Source: Spirosoma profusum (lineage in GTDB: Bacteria; Bacteroidota; Bacteroidia; Cytophagales; Spirosomataceae). From it: 41,309 nt of DNA. The position numbers and the translations under genes are program-made. Positions 34,199 through 41,309 of this stretch are shown in pieces (position 1 is the first letter of the stretch; every line of letters begins with the position of its first letter). The stretch is from contig NZ_JACWZY010000048.1 of the NCBI RefSeq assembly GCF_014699005.1, forward strand, positions 1 to 41,309. The letters are read 5' to 3'. The notes beneath the pieces were generated by a model. The model had not been told where the DNA came from, searched no databases, and saw only the letters and a program-made list of their open reading frames with translations.

Positions 34199-36592
34199 TT
34201 ACTCTGCCCGCAACGATTTCACCGGATTCACCATAATGGCCTTGAATACCTGAAGATTAACCGTAACTAACGTAACAAGTACGGCCGCTGATCCGGCAAC
34301 CACAAACAACGTAGCACTTTGGTCGGTACGGTAGGCGAACCCTTCGAGCCAGCGATTCATGAGATACCAGGCCAGGGGTGTTGCTACCACAAACGCAATG
34401 AGCACAAGCTTCACGAAATCTTTCGACAGGAGGTAGAGTAAGCTACCCGTTTCGGCACCCAGCACCCGGCGGATGCCGATTTCTTTTTGCCGCTGCTCTG
34501 CGGTGAAAGCCGCCAGTCCGAACAGACCCAGCAGGGCAATGAATAGCGCCAGAACGGTAAAATGGCTGAACATAGTCGCAAAAGCCTGTTCGCTTCGGTA
34601 GAGTTTACCGAAATCCTCGTCCAGAAAACTGTATTCAAAGGGGGTTTCGGGGTTGATCTGCTTCCAGGTCTGCTCAATGAAACTCAGCGTTTGGGGCGCG
34701 TTGGCGGTGTTCATTTTAACAATTAGTTGCCCATTTATTTTGCTGTAGAGCATAAACAGTGGTTCAACTTTGTGTCGGACTGTAGCAAAATGGAAGTCTT
34801 TCACCAGGCCAATTACGTTGTAGCTGGTCAGGTCGTTGGGCGTCGGACCGGTTTGTAGCCGAATGGTTTTGCCGATTGGTTCGGGCCAGTTGAGAAGCCG
34901 CGTCATTTCTTCGTTGATAATCATCGACGAAGCCGAATCAGCCGGGAAATCCAGCGAAAAATTACGGCCCTTAAGCACTTTCATCTGCATCGTCGGAATG
35001 AACGACTCATCGGCGGCCATCACACTGGCAATGTAGTTGGTTGTCGTCGGTTTACCTTCTGGCAGAATGTTGTTACGTCCCAATTGCTGGCCCAGTTTGT
35101 TACTGGTCGTACCAGTAGCCAGGATGGATGTGTTCCGTTTCAATTCGTTCTGCAACGCTTTAGAACGTCGGGCTGCCTGCTGGCCTTTAAATGGAATGGA
35201 AATGATCTGCTCACGACTATAACCCAGGTCTTTTTCCTGAATATACCGCATCTGCCGGAACACAACCCCCGTTCCGACCATCAGCGCAATAGAGATCGTA
35301 AACTGAACGACCACCAGCGACCGACGTAGCCAGATACCCTGATTCGTATTTTTGAACGACCCTTTCAGCACCGTTACGGGTCGAAAACGCGACAGAATAA
35401 AAGCCGGATAACTTCCTGAAACCAAACCAATTAGTAAGACCAGCCCTGTCAGTCCCAGTATCACCCAGGGATGCAGGAGTGTTGTCAGACTGGCGTGGCG
35501 CTGGTAGAGGTTATTCAGCAGGGGCAGGAGCGCAGCCGCCAAACCCACGGCCAGCCCGAACGAAATGACCGTAACGATCAGCGATTCGAGCAGGTGCTGC
35601 CAGATCAACTGATCACGTACCGCGCCGACTACCTTCCGCAGGCCCACTTCCTTCGCCCGACCCGTGGCGTGCGCCGTGACCAGGTTCATGAAATTGACCG
35701 ATGCCAGTAACAAAACCAGCAGGGCAATGGTGGCCAGTACGTAGAGGTTGGACGCATCGGTCTTGTTTACATTTTGCTCAAATAGAATATCACCCGACCG
35801 CAAATGAACATCTTTCAGGTACTGCAACGTCGGGGAGAAGAACGCGTAGCCCTGATTCTTATCGGCTACCTGTTTGAGCTTCGGGATAATGGAATTGAGA
35901 TCACGGGGTTTGTCCAGCAGCAGGTAACTATGGAGACTGATGCTGGTAAACGAGTTCAGAAACTGGGCAAAATTGGTATCGGCCTGCGCGGGTTTCAGCG
36001 AACGTAGCATGTCGAACTGAAGGTGCGAATTCTTGGGCGGATCGGCCATCACGGCCACGACTTTTAGCGTGGTTTGCCCCGACTGAATCGACTTACCGAT
36101 GGGATTCTGGGTTTTGAATAGTTTTTGTGCCAGCGTTTCCGTCAGAATTACGGTTTCGGGTTCATCCAAAATGCCTTTGGTAGGTCCGGTCAATACGTTG
36201 TAATCGAATAGTTCGAAGAATGAACTTTCGGTGCGGAACGTACCTTCGGAGCTAATCAGCTGATCGCCCACTTTGAGCGGTACCCGGCCCTGATTCAGTA
36301 CCCGCACACTGTTGATTACTTCGGGAAGGTCGCGGGCAACGGCGGGCGCAATTCCCGGATACGTAACGCCCACGAGCTTGCTCTTGACCCCTTCGGCGTT
36401 GTCTATAGTGAGCATTCTGACGATTCGATCCTGCTTCTGATTAAAGCCATCGTACGAAAAATCTTCGTACACAAACAGGGAAATCAGGATGCTGGCGGCC
36501 AATCCTACGGCCAGTCCGGCAATTTTGATGATAGAATAAAACCGATACTTCAGCAGATTCCGAAGGGCAACTTTAACGTAGTTCTGTAACAT
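34199..36592 (-). CDS. ABC transporter permease, MacB/FtsX type
   Basis: From the ATG at 36592 it has 797 residues; the frame extends 29 codons upstream, but the family start MLQNYVKVALRNLLKYRFYS begins at this ATG. Layout is the same as the paralogue at 30825: first helix, MacB periplasmic domain, FtsX core (GRAKEVGLRKVVGAVRDQLI), second periplasmic domain, FtsX core (QRQKEIGIRRVLGAETGSLL) and the terminal LQVFKAIMVNPVKSLRAE. It is an inner-membrane subunit whose ATPase partner lies elsewhere. The similarity and closeness of the two permeases point to duplication, and a further 3' remnant of this family lies just upstream. Confidence 0.93.
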   Translation of the reverse strand: MLQNYVKVALRNLLKYRFYSIIKIAGLAVGLAASILISLFVYEDFSYDGFNQKQDRIVRMLTIDNAEGVKSKLVGVTYPGIAPAVARDLPEVINSVRVLNQGRVPLKVGDQLISSEGTFRTESSFFELFDYNVLTGPTKGILDEPETVILTETLAQKLFKTQNPIGKSIQSGQTTLKVVAVMADPPKNSHLQFDMLRSLKPAQADTNFAQFLNSFTSISLHSYLLLDKPRDLNSIIPKLKQVADKNQGYAFFSPTLQYLKDVHLRSGDILFEQNVNKTDASNLYVLATIALLVLLLASVNFMNLVTAHATGRAKEVGLRKVVGAVRDQLIWQHLLESLIVTVISFGLAVGLAAALLPLLNNLYQRHASLTTLLHPWVILGLTGLVLLIGLVSGSYPAFILSRFRPVTVLKGSFKNTNQGIWLRRSLVVVQFTISIALMVGTGVVFRQMRYIQEKDLGYSREQIISIPFKGQQAARRSKALQNELKRNTSILATGTTSNKLGQQLGRNNILPEGKPTTTNYIASVMAADESFIPTMQMKVLKGRNFSLDFPADSASSMIINEEMTRLLNWPEPIGKTIRLQTGPTPNDLTSYNVIGLVKDFHFATVRHKVEPLFMLYSKINGQLIVKMNTANAPQTLSFIEQTWKQINPETPFEYSFLDEDFGKLYRSEQAFATMFSHFTVLALFIALLGLFGLAAFTAEQRQKEIGIRRVLGAETGSLLYLLSKDFVKLVLIAFVVATPLAWYLMNRWLEGFAYRTDQSATLFVVAGSAAVLVTLVTVNLQVFKAIMVNPVKSLRAE

Positions 36593-36653
36593 AGGGCATG
36601 GGGGGTTGGGGCTTAGGGCATAGGCTAGCGTGCGTAGGCAAAGACGTTTTATC

Positions 36654-36740
36654 CTATGCCTTCTGCTTATTTGCTTCACAAAGACGTAACAAATTCGTTA
36701 ATGCTGCTTTGATAGACTGAAAACTTATTGTAAACAAAGC
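36654..36740 (-). pseudogene. 3' remnant of a third FtsX-type permease
   Basis: The minus-strand frame reads DALFTISFQSIKAALTN, then LLRLCEANKQKA and a TAG. The first part matches the C-terminal VSYQSIKAALVN of the permease at 30825 at 9 of 12 residues. After that the expected PVKSLRSE is replaced by unrelated residues. The frame upstream of it is only a shadow of the kinase gene, so this seems to be the last ~20 codons of a deleted permease gene. It lies directly in front of the intact permease at 36592, in the same orientation. Confidence 0.5.
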
Positions 36741-36837
36741 ATCCTTAAGGCGATTGAGTCTACTCCTTTTTTTTGCATTTTGTACTTTTGTCGATGGCCT
36801 TCCAGCCAGACCTTTAACCCTAACCCTCTTACTTTTT

Positions 36838-37728
36838 ATGTTACCGACAATCACCTGCTTTGGCGAAATTCTCTGGGACGTACTGCCAACCAGTAAACAA
36901 CCGGGTGGAGCACCCATGAACGTAGCGGCCGACCTGCGCAATTTTGGCCTGAATGCTCAACTTATCAGTCGGGTAGGTAATGATGAATTAGGGCAGGAAC
37001 TGCTCGATTTTTTGAACCGAAAAGGTATTCCGCTTGAACTGGTTCAGGTGGGACAATCGCACCTGACGGGCGTAGCGAAGGCCAATGTCTCCGACAGCAA
37101 CGAAGTAACGTATAAACTGGTACATCCGGTGGCCTGGGATTACATTCAACTGGAACCCAGTCTACTCGAAGCGGTACGTAGCAGCGCTCTATTTGTTTAC
37201 GGGAGTCTGGTGGCACGTAGCGCCCAGAGCCGTGAAACGCTCACTACGTTGTTAACCGTCGCCAAACGCAAAGTTTTTGACGTGAACTTACGGGCACCGC
37301 ACTACGAACAGGCGTTGGTATTAGAATTGATGCAACAGGCCCACATCGCCAAACTGAACGAACATGAACTGAGCATAATAAGCGGTTGGCTCGATGGCCC
37401 GACTGACGTAGAACCCGCCATGGAGTTTCTGCGCGAGCACTTTGGGATGGACGTACTGTGCGTTACGTTAGGGGAGAAGGGGGCCGTTTTGCTGGATACC
37501 AATGGTTTTATTCGTCAGGCTGGTTTTCCCGTAGAAGTATCTGATACGATTGGTAGTGGCGACGCTTTTCTGGCCGCATTTCTTCACAAAACCCTGCAAG
37601 GCGAAACGTCTCAGGAAACGTTGTCGTTTGCCTGCGCAACAGGTGCTTACGTAGCAACAAAACAAGGCGCTACACCTGAATTTTCTGAAGAAACAATTTT
37701 GCAGTTTCGCCAGAAGTTGGGAACGTAG
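36838..37728 (+). CDS. PfkB family carbohydrate kinase (fructokinase-like)
   Basis: 296 residues from the ATG at 36838 (MLPTITCFGEILWDVLPT); the frame starts upstream at 36754 but the extra residues are not part of the fold. PfkB features are the early CFGEILWDVLP, the sugar-site GGAPMNVAADLRNFG, VGNDELGQELLDFL, DVNLRAPHY, KLNEHELSII, VTLGEKGAVLLD and the ATP/catalytic DTIGSGDAFLAAFL with the general-base Asp. This soluble kinase phosphorylates a sugar, most likely fructose, using ATP. It is divergent from the permease genes. It carries about seven ACGTAG/CTACGT words. Confidence 0.94.
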   Translation: MLPTITCFGEILWDVLPTSKQPGGAPMNVAADLRNFGLNAQLISRVGNDELGQELLDFLNRKGIPLELVQVGQSHLTGVAKANVSDSNEVTYKLVHPVAWDYIQLEPSLLEAVRSSALFVYGSLVARSAQSRETLTTLLTVAKRKVFDVNLRAPHYEQALVLELMQQAHIAKLNEHELSIISGWLDGPTDVEPAMEFLREHFGMDVLCVTLGEKGAVLLDTNGFIRQAGFPVEVSDTIGSGDAFLAAFLHKTLQGETSQETLSFACATGAYVATKQGATPEFSEETILQFRQKLGT

Positions 37729-37826
37729 CAGTTTCAGAATAATCCCTCATGTAAATAGGCCTGTGGCCATATAGATTTCCTTAACGAATTAATCATTGAT
37801 CAATTCCGTCCTGTCCGGAAGTAGGG

Positions 37827-38961
37827 CTACTCAACTTTGCCGGACTTTTGATGAATATAACTGGTCTTCTTGGGTAAGAGTTTATCTAACCAACCCATAG
37901 GCTGAATGGGCAGGCTGGTAGCCCCTTTTTTGAGAGAATCAAAGGAAATACCAGGTTGTCGGATGAGTAATTCACGACTGGCTAATGGTTCCCCCAGACC
38001 ACTGGCACTAAAATCATAGGTCGTGCAAACGCAGATGAGCGTATCCACTCGTTGCCAATCATGGTTTTCACCCCATAGGCCACAATTGAAATGCCGATAG
38101 CCAATGGCATCCTTTCGATCGTTTCCATTTTGGTAAACACTCATGAAAAAATGGAGTTGCGGGATAGCGCCATCGATAAATTCAATCCAGCCAGCGAATT
38201 CCATGGCTTTCCAGTATCGCTCGAAGGTAAGATAACCGTCTTTATCGGAGCCTATTGTCCAGGCTATTCGGTTGAAAATATAGGGATCTGTTTTTCCCCG
38301 GGCTTCGTAAGTTCGATTGTAACTGTACCAACTACCGATGACGCCTTTGGCCAACGTAGAAATATGCGCTCTTTTTCGAATGATGTGTCCCTGGGGAATG
38401 GCGGGGGGGCTGTTTTGTAACGAATAGCCAACTTAGTATCACCAGCAAACCAACCGTTCCAATAGCAATCGCTTTCAGCCAGCGTACGTGAATCCGGAGA
38501 CGATGATTGTTTGCGGTCAGGCTTTGAATAGTCAGTGTCGTGTCAGTGTCCGCTTTTTCTTTTTCAGTTTGTTCTGAAATCAACGCTGACTCATAGGCAT
38601 TTTTATAGGCGTTAAAATCCGGATAACCCAGCGCTTTTGCCAGGGCTAGAAAGAACTCTGGATTCGCATTAATATCGGCCTTTTTCTTAATGAGATTATC
38701 ATAATGATTCCGGTAATTGCTGCCGCTGAACCGGTGTCCTGTTTTCAGAGCAACATATTCCGGCAATCGATTTTTACCCATGTAGGGGCTCGATTTTGCC
38801 CATACTTCTTCCCCTTTGACATTACGCATGTTACCCAGCACCTGATTCATGGGGACCGGTGGATTTTCCGGATTAGTGAATTCCAGCGCTAATTCTTCCC
38901 AAAAGTACTGGCGCAAGACTTCGTTCCACAAGGTTTCAAATAGCAGGCGGTCGGTAACCAT
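37827..38961 (-). pseudogene. Membrane protein gene of unknown function, frameshifted in a G7 tract
   Basis: Two frames overlap: the 5' part (from ATG 38961, MVTDRLLFETLWNEVLRQYF...) runs to 38332 and the 3' part covers 38354-37827. At the G7 run (38403-38409) removing one base joins them into one 377-residue reading, ...TKQPPAIPQGHIIRKRAHIS followed by TLAKGVIGSWYSYNRTYEA. The N-terminal half is helical and probably cytoplasmic and is followed by one membrane helix (WLKAIAIGTVGLLVILSWLFV). The C-terminal half is beta-rich (GVIGSWYSYNRTYEARGK, KDGYLTFERYWKAMEFAGWI). No known family was recognised. The slip is a real mutation, phase variation or a sequencing error. Confidence 0.7.
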
Positions 38962-39179
38962 ACCCCAAATAAAATGAATAGTTACGTCCGATAAGAAATC
39001 GACAAAAACAGCTGTGTAAGTCTGTGTAAACGGCGCTGCATACAACTTAATACCGCTGCAATCTTGACTTTATAATCAAAAATAGTGGAAAATTGATACC
39101 AAAACAGCAGGCCGCTATCGCCAGAAACCTGGCTTCAGGCCAACCTTTTAAATCTCAGACCATCTAAACATGTTTGACA

Positions 39180-39689
39180 ATGAAAACTCTACTGGCCGAC
39201 TATCAGGCAAAATCAAGCAACTCTTTATCGTTTGAATTGACGCAGGGCGCTGAATCGATTGGTAAACTTACCTACAAAAACTGGTTCCACTTTACGGCTA
39301 CCCTTGAACTGGCCAACCATTCGACCTATCAGCTTATTCCGAAGGGATTTTGGCATTCAACCATTGAGCTGAAAGAAGCCGACAGGGTGCTGCTGAAATT
39401 CTCCATGAACTGGAACGGAAGTATTGCTTTAAAGACCTATTTTAATGACATGGAGAACGAATATCTTTTAAAGCACCGGGGTGTTTTTAACGAATCCTTT
39501 CTGCTCATCGACCAGGAGGAAACTGAACTATTAATCATGAAGCCTCATGTGAAATGGATCAACCTGAACTACGAATATCAGATCCAGGCATCCGATCGTT
39601 TTGAGTCTTTATCGAATAAAGAATTACTATTGCTGACTTCCATACACTGTGCCAACTATTATATGTCAATGATGGCCGGTACGTATTAA
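39180..39689 (+). CDS. Hypothetical protein, possibly of the tubby/LURP-like beta-barrel type
   Basis: 169 residues from the ATG at 39180. It consists almost entirely of predicted beta strands with alternating hydrophobic residues: SLSFELTQGAESIGKLTYKNW, split as repeated strand pairs, then ATLELANHSTYQLIPKGFWH, LLIMKPHVKWINLNYEYQIQ, and a C-terminal hydrophobic helix, KELLLLTSIHCANYYMSMMAG. This order (12 or so strands and a final buried helix) recalls tubby/LURP-one barrels, but no conserved motif proves it. There is no signal peptide. It stands alone and diverges from the frameshifted gene. Confidence 0.65.
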   Translation: MKTLLADYQAKSSNSLSFELTQGAESIGKLTYKNWFHFTATLELANHSTYQLIPKGFWHSTIELKEADRVLLKFSMNWNGSIALKTYFNDMENEYLLKHRGVFNESFLLIDQEETELLIMKPHVKWINLNYEYQIQASDRFESLSNKELLLLTSIHCANYYMSMMAGTY

Positions 39690-40076
39690 CCTGTGATTTA
39701 TTGACTCCTGAATTAGTTTGTAATGCTTCAGTTGCCGCTTGAATGGAATACCTATAGTTTATATTCACGCATCACTAACAGCTGTTAAAGAAATGAAAAA
39801 ATCCCAGCTATATAGTTTCTGTCGTTTGGTAAGAAGCGAACAAGCATTGGGCAAAGGTCTCACGAAATCGCTCGAATATTGAGGCATCGCCCTTAGCCTC
39901 CTTCGTCTCATGCAGGAGGGTTTATAGGACAATCAGTTTGGGTAGTTTGGAGACCACTTTTGCTCACTATTACGTCTCTTGCGGCACTTGCAGTATCCTA
40001 AGCACTTGAACATTGCTCGGGTATAAACAGCCGATAAGTTACTTACAAGCAAATAACTGATCTTTCCCACCCCTTT
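39690..40076. other. 387-base gap, no gene seen
   Basis: No convincing frame, hairpin or repeat is visible, and there is no ACGTAG word. The base composition resembles the flanks. It probably contains the promoter of the amber-broken hydrolase gene. Confidence 0.4.
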
Positions 40077-41180
40077 ATGCGTCTGTACTACTTATGTTGC
40101 CTATTTGGCCTTATGTCCTCGTCCAGCACTTTTGGCCAAGATCAAGACACCTTGATTCAGCGGCTGGGAGCGGATTTTGTCAAAAGTCCTCAGGCGGCTG
40201 GTCTATCCATCGGCGTTCTAAACCTAGGCAAGGCAGGATTCTACAACTTTGGCATAACCGATAAAGAGACAAACTGGCGACCATCCGCCGCCACCCGCTA
40301 GGAGATTGGCTCAAACACCAAAACCTTCGTCAGCACCCTGCTGGCGCACGCGGTACTCGAAGGGAAGCTGAAGCTGGAGGACGACATTCGCACTTATCTG
40401 GCGGAGAAGTACCCTAATCTGACCTATGGAGGAGAAACCATCAAGGTGCTCCATTTAGCTAACCTGACCTCAGGGCTTCCCAATTGGCTGCCTGATAAGC
40501 CCGAACTTTTTCAGCAGGCAAACCCCGATTCAATTCCTTACCTACTACTAAAGCAGCACCGTGGTTACACCAAGACGAACTTTTATAAAGATCTGCATTC
40601 GGTTCACTTGACGGCCAAGCCTGGCAGCATGCCCCGCCATTCCAACGTGGCCGCCCAGTTGCTGGGCTTTATCTTGGAAACGGTCTACGAGCAAACGCTT
40701 GAGGCTCTTACGGCCCGCTACATCACCGGTCCTCTAGGCATGACTCAGACAGCTTACTTGATGAAACCGGGCCCAACGATGGCGAAAGGCTATGATGCCA
40801 AAGGCAACCCGATGCCGTACATGATGTTGCCGGATACGCGCGGTTCCAGTGGGCTAAGCTCAACGACGGCCGACCTGATCCGCTACATGCGCCTTCAACT
40901 AAGCGAAACAAACAAAGCGGTGAGCCTGACTCATCAAACAACGGTATCTACCCTTGATGATGCCATTGGCCTCAATTGGCATATCGACAGAACAGCAGCG
41001 GGCGAGCGGCAACTCTGGCACACAGGCGGGACGTTCGGTTTCAGTAGTTACCTAGTACTCTATCCTGAGCGGCAGCTGGGCATTGTTATGCTCGCGAACG
41101 AATCAGATCCTTTGACTCAGAACCGGTTAGTAGCTGTAGCCAAACAAATAGCAGCCCACTTAGGACAAGCCAAGAAATGA
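40077..41180 (+). pseudogene. Beta-lactamase-fold serine hydrolase (class C-like) interrupted by one in-frame TAG
   Basis: A 367-codon frame from ATG 40077 is split by TAG at 40299-40301. It begins with a signal peptide (MRLYYLCCLFGLMSSSSTFGQ) and a Gln/Asp-rich start. The active-site motif is E-IGSNTKTF (SxxK; Ser is the fourth codon after the TAG), in the position where relatives have YEIGSxTKTF, so the lost residue is probably Tyr or Phe. The second motif is HSN instead of the usual YSN/YxN, and the third is HTGGTFGFSS. The family covers AmpC-like beta-lactamases, esterases and D-amino-acid peptidases of the periplasm. Without readthrough no catalytic part is made. It carries no ACGTAG word, unlike most of the window. 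Confidence 0.82.
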
Positions 41181-41245
41181 AGCTTTCTTCTAGCCTTTCA
41201 ACTACGTCCGCAGAATCATGGATTTCTTACTTATAGGACTTTCGC

Positions 41246-41309
41246 TTAAAGGGTGATTGCCTGAATTCTTGGGTTGGCTAACTCGTGTCGGAGGTAGTCA
41301 GCGAACAAG
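41246..41309 (-). CDS. Possible 3' end of a gene running off the window
   Basis: The minus-strand frame reads LFADYLRHELANPRIQAITL and stops at a TAA (41246-41248). It is protein-like but only 20 codons are visible, so it could be chance. No family can be named. Confidence 0.25.
   Translation of the reverse strand, partial: LFADYLRHELANPRIQAITL

Noticed and set aside
36654..36941. Minus-strand frame of 95 codons as a gene
   Set aside because: Most of it lies antisense to the kinase start region; only its last ~25 codons show similarity to a permease end, so it is listed as a remnant instead.
40446..41180. Independent beta-lactamase gene starting at 40446
   Set aside because: It would lack the SxxK serine, which lies upstream in the same frame after the TAG.
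1..41309. Reassignment of TAG to a sense codon in this organism
   Set aside because: TAG ends many intact, full-length genes in the window (e.g. slyD-like, nitrilase-like, DUF983, bestrophin), so it is a normal stop; only suppression or error remain possible.

Overview
The window looks like chromosomal DNA of a Bacteroidota bacterium of the order Cytophagales, most like Spirosoma or a close relative. The reasons are the archaeal/eukaryal-type ProS, two ~800-residue FtsX/MacB-type ABC permeases ending in VNPVKSLR(S/A)E, a hybrid two-component regulator with an AraC output domain, a PadR regulator with a small membrane partner, a PD40 secreted protein, a FAS1 lipoprotein and one clear TAnnTTTG-type -7 element. 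There are no rRNA or tRNA genes, CRISPR arrays or intact transposases. This assignment is inference from families, not from a search.

Layout. 1-665: 3' part of a Gly/Tyr-rich lipoprotein gene. 936-2408: proS, bracketed by two related palindromes. 2466-3411: padR and a small membrane protein. 3690-5707: SlyD-type prolyl isomerase, a hypothetical gene and UV endonuclease uvsE. 5773-9999: secreted PD40 protein, a 17-residue-repeat surface protein, a nitrilase-like enzyme and a DUF983 protein. 10092-12434: AraC regulator diverging from a FAS1 lipoprotein. 12528-19010: one-strand sugar block (SDR dehydrogenase, GH63-like glycosidase broken by one amber codon, hybrid sensor with a sugar-binding domain). 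19318-22312: VOC protein, FMN alpha-hydroxy-acid dehydrogenase, bestrophin. 22620-25562: three small exported proteins and a membrane-spanning one-component regulator. 25792-28476: sugar MFS transporter and small genes. 28605-36592: amber-broken molybdopterin oxidoreductase, two ABC permeases, an NTF2-like protein and two gene remnants. 36838-41180: PfkB sugar kinase, a frameshifted membrane gene, a hypothetical gene and an amber-broken beta-lactamase-fold gene.

Four things stand out. (1) The 6-mer ACGTAG/CTACGT occurs roughly 110 times by hand count against about 20 expected. It appears on both strands, in all three codon phases and inside terminator stems, like a highly iterated genome word. 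(2) Three otherwise full-length genes are each interrupted by a single in-frame TAG, and a fourth by a one-base slip in a G7 tract, although TAG is an ordinary stop for many neighbours. (3) The 22.6-25.6 kb cluster couples a periplasmic sensor directly to an OmpR-type winged helix through one membrane segment. Four TTTACA repeats at 10-11 bp spacing lie in front of a -7 element beside the small exported paralogues, and this is the best candidate for an undescribed signalling unit. (4) Several families of long inverted repeats lie between genes.

The sugar-related genes (SDR, GH63-like, hybrid sensor, MFS porter, PfkB kinase) suggest saccharide uptake and oxidation, but they do not form one operon and the glycosidase reading frame is broken.
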